From Pempheris klunzingeri (taxonomy: Eukaryota; Chordata; Actinopteri; Acropomatiformes; Pempheridae), in assembly GCF_042242105.1 (NCBI RefSeq), contig NC_092034.1, positions 17,600,644 to 17,664,643 on the forward strand: 64,000 nt of DNA, read 5' to 3'. Made by a program: the position numbers and the translations under genes. Below the pieces are notes generated by a model. That model was not told the DNA's origin. It worked only from the letters and a program-made list of their open reading frames with translations, and searched no databases. Position 1 is the first letter of the stretch. Each line of letters starts with the position of its first letter. This document shows positions 47,171-58,849 of this stretch, one piece after another.

Positions 47171-49771
47171 CGGGAGGTGAGTGTCAGCATGTGGCTGTTA
47201 CAGGAGTCGTCTCTGTCCTCCCAGCTCTCAGCTCTCCTCCCTCTGTCCTCCCTCCAGCTCACCGGAGCTCTGCCTCTCTCCAGAGAAACTCCACTCTGAA
47301 AAACACACCAGATGTGTGTCACATGAGAAATCCACAAACAGCCCACTGGGACAGTAAGAGCTTTTTTCCCCCCAATTGGTGTGACTGCAATTTGCTTATG
47401 TTCACAAAGTATACTTAGGTTAAACGAACCAGAACATGTTTTAGATTTTAGATTCTCTAACTTCTGCCTTGATGACACCTTTTCTCGCTCTATAATTCTC
47501 TCCATCAGCTTCATGAGGTCACCTGGATGGTTTGAAATGAACACGTGTGCCTTGTCAAGAGTTAAGTTGTGGAGTTTCTTACCTTCTTATTGTGTCTTAA
47601 TACTGAACTAAGTAAAGAGAAGCAACAGTCCATCATTCCTTTAGGACACAGAAATGCTTCACAGAGTTCAAGAAACAGACACACCTCAACATCAGCTGAG
47701 GAAGAAGAGAATTGTTTGGGCCAAGAAACTCAAAGAATGGACTTTAGAACAGTGGACATCTGTACTTTGGTCTGATGAGTCCAAATTTGAAATTGAGTTT
47801 GGTTCCACCCCCCATGTCTCTGTGAGACACAGAAAAGGTGAGCGGATGCTTTCTACATGTGTGGTTCTCACTGTGAAGCATGGAGGAGGAGGTGTGATGG
47901 GGTGGGGGGGCTTTGCTGCTGATTTATTTCAGATTAAAGGCACACTGAACCAGCAGGGCTACCACAGCATTCTGCAGACACATGCCGTCCCATCTGGTCT
48001 GAGCTTAGTGGGACCATCATTTGTTTCCCAACAGGACAATGAGCCCAAACACTCCTCCAGGCTGTGTGACCAGGAAGGAGAGTGATGGAGGGCTGCGTCA
48101 CATGACCTGGCCTCCACAACCACCTGACCTAAACCCAGCTGAGATGGTTTGGGAGGAGTTGGAACAGAGTGAAGGAGAAGCAGCCAACAAGTGCTCAGCA
48201 CCTCTGGGAACTCTTTGTAGACTGTTGGAAAACCATGCAGGTGATCTCATGAAGCTGACTGAGAGAACGCCAAGAGCGAGCAAAGCTGTCATCAAAGCAG
48301 AAGTTAGAGAATCTAAAATATCAAACATGTTCTGGTTTCCTTCATAGTTTTAACGTCTTCAATATTATGCTCCAATGGTAAAAATGACACAATACAAATA
48401 AAGAAAAACCATTGAATGAGAAGGTGTGTCCAGACTTCTGACTGGTACTGTACTGTGTAGCCGTTAGCCGCCACAGCCAGTTAACAGAGCGTTTGCAGCA
48501 GCCAGTTCAGGCGATCTACTGGGACAACTCCTCTCAGGACCAACTCTCAAACAAGACGAGTCATTTCAAACCCAAAATATGTAAAAAATAGGGCTCAGGT
48601 TAAAAACCACAGAAGTTATCCGTTCAGAACTTTGTTATAAAGTGATCCATGTATCATACATGCAGTCTGGCGTACTGCATGTGCAACATGACTGTAAACT
48701 TTCCTGTCATTAATTGACCAACTCACACAGATCTGCATGAAAATCAGCTGATTTCTGATCATCTGATTTGTAAAGTGACATATGTGCACATTTCCAATAA
48801 TGTATTGGAGGCTATTACATGTTTTCTGGTAACTTTTTCTAAATATTTGATTTTAAAATACAGCCAATGATACACACAGGCTCTTCCTCAATGTTTACCT
48901 CTGTGTTGTTGTAATAACTGTCGACTGTTTGTTGGACGTTCCAAGGCTACCACACTTTAAAAGACAAGCTTTTGCTTTGTCTTTTAAAACAGTGAATTGC
49001 AAAACAGCACTGATAGCTGGATTCATGAACCATGTCAGGTCCTGCATGGAGTTAAAAATTAACTGATGCATCCTCGCCCTCTAAGTCACACTGGGTTCAG
49101 ACAGGTCAGCGTTGTGAAAGAAGTGCTGGTACATCATATGTTACATATGATAATGACCTGATGCTGATTAGCGACAAAGTATGCACCCTATGCGTTAAAG
49201 ATCTGCCCTTCCACTGTATTTACTGTTTTTTAAATGATGTACTTGTGTAAGCATACTAACAAATGGCGGCGCCTTGGGGCACTTCCTCATCCTGTCTGAT
49301 CCCACCATTAATTGTTCCATAGATCCTGTGAGGTCACCCCCAAGTGGGAGGCCCACTTAAGTTAGTAAGTGGGCTGGAGTTGAAGTGATCTCTGCTTCTG
49401 GACCAGAGACTCAGAGTAGCAGAACACACCCATGGAGTCCTGTGAGGTTCTGTTAGTGACACAACAAGCCCCAGACCCCCCCCCCCCCCCCCTCCCAGAC
49501 TATGACTTCTGACCTTTGCCTTCTTCTCTTTCTTCTCCTCTTCTTGCTTCTCCAGCTCAGCGATGCGCAGGCTCAGCGCCTCCCAGTGCATGATGGGAAG
49601 GCCCAGGTTGTCCTCACCGTAGCCTTCCTGCCACACCAGCGCGGCACCCTCCGAACCTTCATCCTCCTCTTCTTCGATATCAGCATCGTCGTCACTCCTC
49701 CTCTCATCCTCTGCCTCGTTGCTTTCCTTCTCCTCTCGCTGCTGCCTCTGCCTCTCCTTCTCTCCCTCCAT
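41603..49771 (-). CDS. schip1: schwannomin-interacting protein 1 (SCHIP1)-like
   Basis: Cytoplasmic coiled-coil adaptor family (human SCHIP1 binds merlin/schwannomin and ankyrin). Minus-strand coding exons are 49514-49771, 47171-47295, 43894-43987, 43611-43745, 41833-41950 and 41603-41703; all have AG/GT borders and phases summing to 276 codons plus stop. Residues 1-50 are Glu/Arg-rich and acidic; ~57-80 read LPIMHWEALSLRIAELEKQE; ~129-142 LQTQMNLQLCFINN is followed by an acidic run. The C-terminus ELVGRLQVRDQL then RTEQDAMLLEVQDL parallels the SCHIP1 C-terminal coiled coil (…RDELHTEQDAMLVDIEDL). The ATG at 49769-49771 is two bases inside its exon. The joined upstream exon has an in-frame TGA at 50942-50944 and no ATG after it, which fixes the start. 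Three introns carry Tc1-type insertions. It could be schip1 itself or a fish paralogue. Confidence 0.85.
42829..43480 (+). mobile_element. Tc1-like transposon copy 1, internally deleted
   Basis: The ends are CACAGTCCTGTGCAAAGGTC and, reversed, CACACAGTACTGTGCAAACG, bounded by TA (42827-42828, 43481-43482). The right half carries the 3' end of a transposase on the + strand (ATCATCCAGTCCGTCTGGGA, then AGAAGATCTGTGG). It lies in an intron of the schip1-like gene and belongs to the same family as 45695-46918. Confidence 0.8.
43545..43593. repeat. (GAGAG)n pentanucleotide repeat
   Basis: Ten GGAGA-type units; on the minus strand a TCCTC tract that starts about 15 nt after the donor of the schip1-like exon at 43611-43745. 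Confidence 0.95.
44400..44525. repeat. interspersed repeat fragment (LINE-tail type)
   Basis: AATCTTTATTTATGTAGCGC, CAATTCACAACACACTC, then GAGCAGGTCTAGACCAAACT and AGAGAGACCCAACGATTC form a phrase that recurs in many fish genomes. Only this short piece is here, in a schip1-like intron. Confidence 0.5.
45695..46918 (-). mobile_element. Tc1-like transposon copy 2, decayed
   Basis: A 1224-bp element between TA dinucleotides (45693-45694, 46919-46920) with inverted ends (CTGTACTGTGCAAACGTTTT and, reversed, CAGTACTGTGCAAAAGTCTT). The minus strand carries transposase remnants: a paired-type HTH (QANISEQTGVSTCAVQALLK) and later parts with frameshifts. A (GT)13 tract at 46051-46076 interrupts the catalytic region. 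It is in a schip1-like intron, opposite in orientation to copy 1. Confidence 0.85.
47125..47168. repeat. (GT)22 microsatellite abutting a schip1-like splice donor
   Basis: On the minus strand it is (AC)n beginning directly after the GT of the donor of exon 47171-47295 (CCCG|GTACACAC). Confidence 0.95.
47415..47539 (-). mobile_element. Tc1-like 3'-end fragment, inverted
   Basis: The minus strand reads NHPGDLMKLMERIIEREKVS, matching NHAGDLMKLTERTPRASKAV in the + strand element just to the right. This is therefore a second, reversed piece of the same family fused to that element's left end. Confidence 0.7.
47540..48450 (+). mobile_element. Tc1-like transposon, 5' part deleted
   Basis: It starts with the family's left-side phrase (AACACGTGTGCCTTGTCAAG), skips the HTH region, and then runs through the transposase: LRKKRIVWAKKLKEW, LWSDESKFEIEFGS, MGWGGFAADLFQIKG, FVSQQDNEPKHSS and PPDLNPAEMVWEELEQ. 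The reading frame survives for 143 codons and then shifts. The right end, reversed, is CAGTACCAGTCAGAAGTCTG, followed by TA at 48451. Confidence 0.85.
48451..49513. other. schip1-like intron 1, left part
   Basis: Unique-looking AT-rich DNA with a poly-C run near 49479-49495. No exon is seen. Confidence 0.4.
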
Positions 49772-50874
49772 CTCTGGGGGGGGGGCAGAGAGCTCATTAT
49801 ACAACATGTTGTCCAAGCTAGATGCCTGGTCACATTTAGAATTCTTTGATCAGAGATTTCTCCTGTAATATCTACATTTGACCAGTTTTAGACAATATTT
49901 CATTTAAATAAAGTTCTTGCAGCTGCTTGTGATTAACATTTGAGAACGAGTTCTGTTAAATAACAACACAACTTAAAAGAAACACTCATTATTAAGGTTG
50001 GCTATCAAATAAAGTACTGCATCAGCCACAGAACAATATGTGACGCATTTCATTTCATTTAATATCCAGTCCTAAACAGAGCAATTAAAGGGATAGTTGG
50101 GATTTTCTAAAGTGCTGTTTGTATGAAATACTTATCCACAGTCAGTGGGCATGCCCCCCAGTGTGGAGTCCTGGCACAGACACTCAGCAAAGTGCTGCTG
50201 TGGATGCAGGCGGCAAGAAAATGGATTTCATCCACCTAAAAGAATCAGCATCGGTTGGAGTCCACGCTTCATTTAGCATATATTCATCGCTTTGCATTGG
50301 TGGCAGGCGGTTCTTCTCACCGGGGAGCTGAAGCTGCTGGTTCTCTCATCAAAGCCGACAGACTCCATTGACTAAAACAGCAGTTTCCAGGAGTACAGTC
50401 GTAGTCGCTGGACTAACACTGCCTCGACCTGCTGCTTTGTTTGAGCCGCTGTGTGACTTTGGTGTTTTAAAGGCTTCCTCCTGATCATTAACAACCTGCT
50501 AGTTGGATGAGCGGGTGGTGGCAGTGTGCCAGGTAAGATGTCAGTGGAGTCTGGCTGCTTTAAGAGAGCACACAGTGATAAAAGGGTTGAACTCCCAGGA
50601 CAGTGAAAAGCGTCTGATGACACTTCAACTGATGCTGATGTTTTTTTTTAGGTGGATAAAATCCAAGTGTGCAGCAGCCTGAGCTGGGCCTGTGTGCTCC
50701 TCCACCTGCTGGGGGCACCCTCACTGTGGAGAAGGAGCTCACAGACCCACAGCCCAAGGTGGGGCTGCTGGCTGGGACTCTGGACCCGTGCCCTCCCCAG
50801 TCCGGCCCTGCCGAAACTCAACAGTTGGGGCAGCCAGCGGAGCTCAGAAAGCGCTGGAGCCCCCACACAGAGCG

Positions 50875-50896
50875 CCCCCCCCCCCCCCCCCCCCCC
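50875..50896. repeat. poly-C tract
   Basis: About 21 C in a row, next to the donor of the candidate schip1-like 5' exon. Open frames through it on the + strand (poly-Pro) are artefacts. Confidence 0.9.
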
Positions 50897-50904
50897 GGAC
50901 TCAC

Positions 50905-51295
50905 CGCCTGCCGCCTGCGGACCTCCGGTCAGAGAAGCAGCTCAGAGTTGTGCCACATACTTGTGAGAGCTCCTTCCTCCGCAGCTCCTCCCAGTTATCT
51001 TCCCTTCCTTCCCATCAGGACTTTCTCCCCCTCTGCCTTCTCTCCCCCCGACAGCCGAAACCAGCAGAAAATAAGTCCGCGAGAGCCTCTCACCCCTCTC
51101 CGCCTGTCTCCCCGCCGGCCTGTCTCCCTGACTCACGGCTCTGTCTCGCTGCGTGTCTCGGGCTGCTGTCCTGTCACACTTCCACTCACTTCTCTTCGGA
51201 CCCACTCACGAACAAAAGAGTCCAGCCGGAGGAATTTCACCAGAGGAACAAGTTACAAAGTCCGCTGGGTCAACTTCCTGTCGGCGCCTTCAGAA
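50905..51295 (-). promoter_or_regulatory. candidate 5' UTR exon and CpG promoter of the schip1-like gene
   Basis: A GC- and CpG-rich segment whose minus strand ends in a strong donor, CAGGCG|GTGAGTCC at 50905. Spliced to the acceptor at 49773 it puts an in-frame TGA 42 bases before the start ATG, so it is 5' UTR. The upstream limit and start site cannot be read. Confidence 0.55.
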
Positions 51296-51299
51296 TAAA

Positions 51300-51536
51300 G
51301 GCAGAGAGAGACAGGCAGATAGACAGAGAGACAGGCAGACAGACTGTCAGATAGACAGAGAGACAGGCAGACAGACTGTCAGATAGACAGAGAGAGAGAG
51401 AGAGACAGGCAGGTAAGACAGACAGACAGATAGACAGACATGGAGACAGACAAAGAGACAGACAGGCAGACAGAGAGAGAAAGAGGCAGACAGACAGACT
51501 GACAGACAGACAGAGAGAGAGACAGATAGATAGACT

Positions 51537-51571
<35 letters not shown>
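51300..51571. repeat. compound GACA/GATA/GA microsatellite
   Basis: About 270 bp of GACAGACA, AGGCAGAC, GATAGACA and GAGAGAGA units. A 42-bp higher-order period (ATAGACAGAGAGACAGGCAG...) repeats at its left end. The minus-strand frame reading SLSVCLSVCLS is low complexity. Confidence 0.95.
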
Positions 51572-52789
51572 TCAAATTGCCAAAAGCAAAGTTTCTGTGT
51601 CGACATTTTTCTGGTGCACAGAATATATTAGTGCTAAAATAGGTCGTGTGCTTATTGGTTTGGAAAGTAGTGACCAAATACAAACTGGTCATGTTTGATT
51701 GCTTAAGGTGGAATTAATGACATCTGTGGGCATCTTGTCAGGCTCCACTGTGTCTCGTACACTTTCTGTTAACTGTTGCTGCGCCTCAAAGTAAGACAAC
51801 GTTTCCAAATCGGTATGTGTGCAAATGAGGAATAAAACAAAGATATAGAAGCCACATATTCATGACTGCACTGTTTTATTTCATTGTAAACAATGCCTTC
51901 ATACTCCGTTTCTGCTCCTCCAGTCCTCTGTGGCTTCCAGTGAGAGCAGGCCTGAGCTGAGTCAGCTTGACACCGTCAGGAGAGGAGGCGGAGGTGGAGG
52001 TGTCTTATTTCACTCCCTTCTTCTACTCTCTCCACTTAAAAATGCGTTGATGCAACAGAAAGAACAGAAACGGTAGGAGGGCTGATCTGCAGGGAATGAT
52101 GACAACCCTCCCCCCCCAATGTAAACACTGCTGTAGGCTGACAACCATTTAATACAGATATTCCAGAGCGTACCTGTCTAAGACAGAAGAGAGGGAAAGT
52201 GGGAACATTTCCACACTATTATCATGTTTCTTTTCCTCTTGAGTGAAGTGGTGTGGTATGTGACCAACAAGTTCTCACAGGCAAGAGAAATGTGCCCCCA
52301 CCCCTAACCCAACACTCCACCCCTCCAGCGCCTGCCCTGTCTGTGTTGATCTGGTTTCACATAGATGAAGTAGAATCGTCAGTTAATCCAATAAAACACT
52401 GAGCTCGACTCTAAACGGCTGCATGTGGTCAGATTTAGTTTACAGGTGCAATTCATTCTCACACACATTTACATCACAGGGGTCCAAAGTGGGTGGCTGA
52501 TGAGGTGGTGGTGGGGGTTCTACGTTTTCCTTCTCAATTCTACCTCCAAACCACTGGGCGCTTGGTCACAGCAGATTAGAATTTGTCCTTCTTTTAAACA
52601 AACTGGAAATGTTTTAGCACATCAGTGCAAATGAGTAAGTCTAATTATTGTTTGTTAGCACAATAAATGTGCAGGATAATGTGAGCTTCCACCATGGAAA
52701 AGTCAAAAGATGCCGATGGTGTTCCTGCCACCATATTCTCCATATCTGAATCCAGTGGAGGAACTCTTCTCTGCATAGCAATGGAAGTG
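51572..52789. other. upstream of the schip1-like gene, no gene recognised
   Basis: No exon or repeat that I can name. Confidence 0.4.
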
Positions 52790-53330
52790 GCAATTTATTT
52801 ATTTAGCACAATTCATTACAGGTAAATTCAAAGTGCTTTACATTATGAGGCAAAAATGTTCAAATCTTAACAAAACCGTAAGCTATTAAATGTGGATGTG
52901 GTTGTGATGGACCTCAGCTCATCTCCAGAGAACAGGCCCACAGTAGCTAAAGGCTCCCTGGATCCTGGATCTAATTCTAGGTACAGCTCACACGAGGGGC
53001 CGTATCGGAAAATTACTGAGGAGCCAAACCACTGAGTGCTTTATAAAGTATTAGCTGAATTTTGAGGGTGATTTTGAGTCAGTGAAGTGATTTCAGTACC
53101 AGAGTAATATGTTGAGATTTGCGTGTACATGTAAGGACTCTGGCTGCTGCATTCTGGACGAGCTGGAGTTTGACAGTGACCAGTTTGACATCTAAGTTTT
53201 GATGTGTTTTTTTTAACTGACAACATGCTGCTCTGGTGAGATTGATGATATCAAAACTGAGATAAGTATCCAAAATGATTCCAAGGTTTCTGACTTGCTC
53301 ACTGTATTTCAGAGGTAGTGATGCCAAGTG
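52790..53330 (-). mobile_element. L2-type LINE 3' part, antisense
   Basis: On the minus strand VRNLGIILDTYLSF, then [12 protein letters not shown] and LVLKSLH match [26 protein letters not shown] and LASLHWLP of the LINE ORF2 at 58.0-58.4 kb. At the left the reversed tail AAAGTGCTTTACATTATG / TTTATTTAGCACAATTCA is seen. Confidence 0.75.
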
Positions 53331-53819
53331 TGAACACGTTCTCTCTGTGACTTTGTGTTTCTATTGTGTTTCTTTATGACAATACCAAGCAGGAGCACGT
53401 ATAAATTGAAGAGCAGTGGACCGAAGACTGACCCATGTGGAACCCCAGAGAAAAGTTTTGGCTCTGCAGATTTAAAACTACCCAAAGCTCCTGACTGTTA
53501 AGTAGGATGAAAGTCAGTTAAGAACTGGGCCAACTAGACCGACTGAAACCTGGAGCCTGGGAATTAAGATGCCGTGATCAACTGTGTCAAAGGCAGCAGT
53601 GAGATCAAGTGAGACTCATCAGTGAGACTTTGAGAAAGAAAGAAGAAAGAAAGAAAGACTTGAAATTGGTCTATAATTATTATAGACAGAAGGGTGTAGA
53701 TACTCCGACAGAGGTGTGATTACAGCACATTTGAGAGGAGCAGGGGAAATGCTGGCCTGCAGGGAGCTGTTAATAATATTTTCTATGTGATTTATGAAAC
53801 ACTGAAAGACAGATTTGAG

Positions 53820-54075
53820 TTTGGTGGAGATGGAATGCCCTCCCAGACCACCTGAGGGCGCCTCAGACTGTGGACTCTTTCAAAAGACACTTAAAAACAC
53901 ATCTCTTTAAGAGGGCTTACCCCTAATTGAAGTGTTTCCCTGAAAACTGTACTCTGCTTTTATGTTAGTTTTTAGGCCGTGCTCTTAAATGTTGTTGCTT
54001 TTAAATGTCTTGTGTTTTCTTTTATCTGTAGATTTGTTTTCCAAATGTAAAATGCATTATAAATAAAATGTATGT
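53820..54075 (+). mobile_element. LINE ORF2 end and 3' tail
   Basis: TGGAATGCCCTCCCAGACCA and CTTTCAAAAGACACTTAAAA encode the usual C-terminal phrase WNxLPDxL...TFKxxLKTxLF. They are followed by a stop, then a tail with CATTATAAATAAAATGTA. Sense orientation, inside an otherwise antisense LINE block. Confidence 0.6.
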
Positions 54076-54694
54076 GACAGTAAATCAGTACATGGGTGAG
54101 GTAGGGCTACATGTGTGAGATTGATATATTATTATATTATTATAATAGGAGGTAATTTTTCCTGATAAATTGCATGTGGTCATGGAGATAAATGATTTGT
54201 TAGTTGGAGTGAACAGAAATTCAGAATTATTCTGATTACTGTTGATCAAATGAGAAATGTTGGTCTGTGTAATAGATTTAGATTTTTTTTGTTGTAACAG
54301 TAAAAGTGCATTTTTATAGATCTAAAAATCAACTTGTAATTAGTTTTTTCTCCATTTCCGTTCAGTGCTCCGGCAATTTCATTTTGACATCCTTAGTTTT
54401 TCACTGCTCCTCCAAGGTGCTTTTGGTGGTCCACATATTTTTACAGTGTTGGTAGGAGCAACATGATAAATGATCTGAGAACGAACACTCAGAAAACTCA
54501 ACTTTTCCACCGTGGCGTCACATGATGGCAGAGTGGGCAATGTAAACTTTGAAAATTCTTTAATAAATGCATCAGCTGTGTTGGCATTAATGCAACATTT
54601 CTTAATGGATCTGTTAGTTTTCTTAGCATCCGAATTGTTTTATCGAAGCTTGTGACCTCTGGTATGAGTGGACCAACTGACATATGGTTTGAAA

Positions 54695-54960
54695 TCAAAT
54701 GATTCTAGTACAGTAACAAATTGCTTTGTATCTGAGTATTGTATCTATCTTGTTTCTGTTATCAACATGAATATTGAGATCACCTGAGACCACAATGCTG
54801 TCAGAGTCAATTCTGATTTTTGATGAACAGACAGTAAGAGGAAGTACAGCAGGAGATATGGATTTAATAACTAGACCTAAATATTCAAAACTCAGGAAGT
54901 TGCCAAAAGATTTAGAGCGAAACAACAGCACCCCCTCCTTCTGTTCTACAGTGTACAGTG
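54695..54960 (-). mobile_element. LINE endonuclease-domain fragment, antisense
   Basis: Minus-strand IVVSGDLNIHVDNRNKID matches the catalytic [15 protein letters not shown] of the LINE at 56.2 kb. It is isolated and degenerate. Together with 52790-53330 it suggests one decayed antisense copy. Confidence 0.7.
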
Positions 54961-55779
54961 AACTGGAGTTAGCAGATGATTTTTCAGTCAGCTCCTTTTT
55001 ACCAGTTTGATTGAGCCAGGTTTCTGTCAGCGAGGTATAGTCCAGTATGTGTGAGCAGTAATGATGTCATTAACAATGACAGTCTGACATTAAGCAGTGC
55101 TAGTTTCAGAGGATTTAGCAGGGTCAGGTTTTGATGGCTTGATTCGTACAACACAACTGGTAGATCTCTGGGATTTTCTTATGTGCTTGCTCCTAGGCTT
55201 TGGTCTATTGTTAATTACTACTTTAATATTAGATGTTAGTGTGGGACACAGGGTGAAGGCTTTGCAGGCATGCAGTGTGAGTTTGATGTTCATCGATAAA
55301 AGACAAGATCCTGCATGATTGGGGGGCAATCCTGTTTAAAAGGATCAGCTCTGTTGTAGAAGGCGGTATAGTTGTTGCCGTAGGGGATGTTTCTGGTGCA
55401 GCAGTAGTCCTTAAGCCAGATGTGCAATTGCCTTAGTCAGCTAAACTTTATATCACCAAAACAGCTAACAATGTGGGCTTCATAGACAATTGGAAGTCTT
55501 TCTGGGGAAAACCTGGTCTCATTAGAAGAGACGGCATCCATCCCACTTTGGACGGAGCTGCGCTCTTATCTAGAAATATGGCGAAGTTTATTAGTCCTAA
55601 AACTTGACAATCCAGAGTCGAGACCAGGAGGCAGAGCTGCAGTCTTACACACTTCTCTGCTCCTCCATTAGTACAGTCACCCACCCAACATCCCATAGAG
55701 ACTGTGTCTGTCCCCCGACCACTCAGATCTTTTAGATCTATTAAGTCCAACAGGAGAGGAGTTCAGCATCAACATTTAA

Positions 55780-58644
55780 TCAGTGCCATTGGCCCTATGA
55801 AACAGGACAGGAGAGTGAAATGTGGACTTTTAAACATCAGATCTCTGCCATCCAAAGCTGTAAATGATCTGATATCTGACCATGAAATTGATTTATTGTG
55901 TCTGACTGAAACCTGGCTACGTCCTGAGGAATATGTTAGCCTTAATGAGGCCACTCCTCCCAGTCATACTAATACTCATATTTCCCAGAGATTCTGGACG
56001 AGGAGGTGGAGTTGCAGCAATCTTTAACTCTAGTTTAATAGTCCAACCTAGACCCAAACTTAATTATAACTCCTTTGAAAGTCTTACTCTTAGTTTTTCA
56101 CACCCAACCTGGAAAACTCTAAAACCAGTGTTGGTTGTCACAGTGTACCGCCCTCCTGGTCCGTACTCTGAATTCTTAACTGAGTTTTCAGAGTTTTTAT
56201 CAGATTTGGTCCTCAGTGTGGACAAAGTGATTATAGTAGGTGACTTTAATATTCATGTGGATAATGATAATGATGGTCTTAGCACTGCTTTTGTCTCACT
56301 ACTGGACTCAATTGGCTTCTCCCAGAGTGTAAATGAACCAACTCACTGTTTTAACCACACTCTTGACCTTGTTTTGGCTTATGGTGTTGAAATTGAACAG
56401 TTAACAGTCTTTCCACATAACTCTATTTTATCAGACCATTACCTGTTAACATTTGATTTCCTGTTACTGGACTATGCTCTATATGACAGAGAGGTCCTCA
56501 CTAGATCCTTATCTGATAGCGCTGTTGCCAAATTTAAGGAGGTGATTCCTTCAGTATTTCAGCCAGTGTGTCCCTGTGCTGTGGATGACCCCCATGCTAA
56601 TCTTAGCCCCTCCCAAATTGATTATGTGGTCGATAGTGCTGCAGGTTCACTGCGAATGACACTAGACTCTATTGCCCCTCTAAAAAAGAAGAGAATTAAA
56701 GAAAAGAGACAAGCTCCCTGGTATAACTCCCAGACACGTGAGCTTAAGCAACACTCACGAAGGCTAGAAAGGACATGGCGGGCCACCAAAGTGGAAGAAT
56801 CCCGTTTAATCTGGCAAGATAGTCTTAAAACCTATAGAAAGGCCCTCTGTAATGCCAGAGCCGCCTACTACTCCTCATTAATAGAAGAAAATAAAAGCAA
56901 CCCTAGATTCCTTTTTAGCACAATAGCTAGGCTGACAAGGAGCCAGAACTCTATTGATCCTTGTGTTCCCTTAGAGCTCAGCAGTAACGACTTCATGAGC
57001 TTCTTTAATGATAAAATCCTAACTATTAGGGACAAAATTCAACACCTCCTGCCCTTAACAGGGTCTGGTCCAACCTCAAACCTAGGAACCATAGAAACAG
57101 CTGTTAGACCTGATGTGTACTTGGACTGTTTTTCTCCAATTGATCTTGCTGAATTGACCTCAATAATCTCCTCATCTAGATCGTCAACATGTCTCCTAGA
57201 CCCCATTCCTACTGGACTCCTTAAAGAGGTCCTGCCCCTAATTAACACGTCCTTACTGGATATGACAAATCAGTCTTTACTAACAGGCTATGTACCGCAG
57301 TCCTTTAAAGTAGCAGTAATTAAACCTCTCCTGAAAAAGCCTACTCTTGATTCAGGTGTGTTAGCTAACTATAGACCTATATCCAACCTTCCCTTTCTCT
57401 CCAAGATCCTGGAGAAAGTTGTAGCTAATCAGCTGTGTAATTTTTTAAACTGTAATAGTCTATTTGAGGATTTTCAGTCAGGTTTTAGAACGAACCATAG
57501 CACAGAGACAGCACTGGTGAAGGTTACAAACGACCTCCTTATGGCATCAGACACCATCGACCATCACATCCTGTTACAGAGACTGGAACAGTTCATTGGC
57601 ATAAAAGGAACTGCATTAAGCTGGTTTAAGTCTTATTTATTAGATCGATTTCAGTTTGTACATATTAATAACAAATCCTCTGTCCACACTAAGGTTAGAC
57701 ATGGAGTTCCACAAGGCTCAGTGCTTGGACCAATACTCTTTATCTTATATATGCTTCCTCTTGGTAATATTATCAGGAAGCACTCCATTAATTTCCACTG
57801 TTATGCAGATGATACACAATTATATTTATCAATAAAGCCAGATGAACCCAATCAGTTGGTTAAACTTCAAATCTGCCTTAAGGACATAAAGTCCTGGATG
57901 AGCAGCAACTTTCTGCTGCTAAATTCAGATAAAACTGAAGTTATTTTGCTTGGCCCCAGACACCTCAGAGACAGCTTTTCCACTACCTTAACTGCTCTGG
58001 ACGGCATTACTCTGGCCTCCAGCTCCACTGTGAGGAATCTGGGAGTCTTATTTGATCAGGATTTGTCCTTTAACTCCCACATTAAACAGATTTCTAGAAC
58101 TGCCTTTTTCCATCTACGTAATATTGCCAAAATCAGGCCCATCATATCCACTGATGATGCAGAAAAATTGGTCCATGCATTTGTCACTTCTAGGTTGGAC
58201 TATTGTAACTCTTTATTATCAGGCTGCCCCAATAAGTTGTTAAAGACTCTCCAGTTGGTCCAGAACGCTGCTGCTCGTGTTCTGATGAGAACTAAAAGAA
58301 GAGACCATATTTCTCCTGTATTGGCTTCTCTTCATTGGCTTCCAGTAAAATCTAGAATAGAGTTTAAAATCCTTCTCCTCACCTACAAGGCTCTTAAGGG
58401 TCAGGCCCCATCATATCTTAAAGAGCTTATAGTACCGTACTACCCCACTAGAGCACTGCGCTCCCAGAATGCAGGCCTACTGGTGGTTCCCAAAGTCTCC
58501 AAAAGTAGTTCAGGAGGCAGAGCTTTCAGCTATCAGGCTCCTCTCCTGTGGAATCTCCTTCCAGTTTGGGTTCGGGGGGCAGACACCCTCTCTACATTTA
58601 AGAGTAGACTAAAAACCTTCCTTTTTGACAAAGCATATATTTAA
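55780..58644 (+). pseudogene. LINE ORF2 (endonuclease plus reverse transcriptase), defective
   Basis: The endonuclease starts in another frame ([16 protein letters not shown], then [15 protein letters not shown], 55810-55940). A frameshift near 55960-55995 moves to the long frame, open from 55933 to 58644 (903 codons). That frame has [20 protein letters not shown] and SDHYL of the endonuclease. The reverse transcriptase follows, with [35 protein letters not shown] and YADDTQLYL (motif C intact). Motif A is damaged: [16 protein letters not shown] lacks about 20 residues that normally hold LLDLSAAFD, so the first catalytic Asp and the steric-gate Phe are gone. The deletion is in frame, which leaves the ORF looking deceptively intact. 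Not expected to be active. Confidence 0.9.
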
Positions 58645-58849
58645 GGGCTGGATCAGGCCTTAGACCAGCCCCTAGTTATGCTGCTATAGGCTCAGACTGC
58701 CGGGGGACTCCTATGGTGCACTGAGCTCCTCTATTCTCTATCCTCCTCTTCCTCTCCATCGTTATGTCTCATGTCAGTCAAATGTCTGCCTCTAACTTGC
58801 TATCTTCCCTGGAGCGTTTCTGTGCTTTCTCATCTCTCAGGTTCCTGTG

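Noticed and set aside
49334..49513. Extension of the first schip1-like coding exon past 49514 (VRSHSLGGGGG...)
   Set aside because: This is intron read-through after the donor AAAG|GTCAGA; the frame continues correctly only through the spliced exon at 47171-47295.
50669..51354. Two overlapping + strand open frames of 209 and 220 codons
   Set aside because: They run through poly-C and GC-rich 5' UTR/promoter DNA of the minus-strand schip1-like gene, are Pro/Ser/Arg-rich in two frames at once, and end in the GACA microsatellite.
51270..51692. Minus-strand frame reading SLSVCLSVCLS repeatedly
   Set aside because: Direct translation of the GACA/GATA microsatellite.
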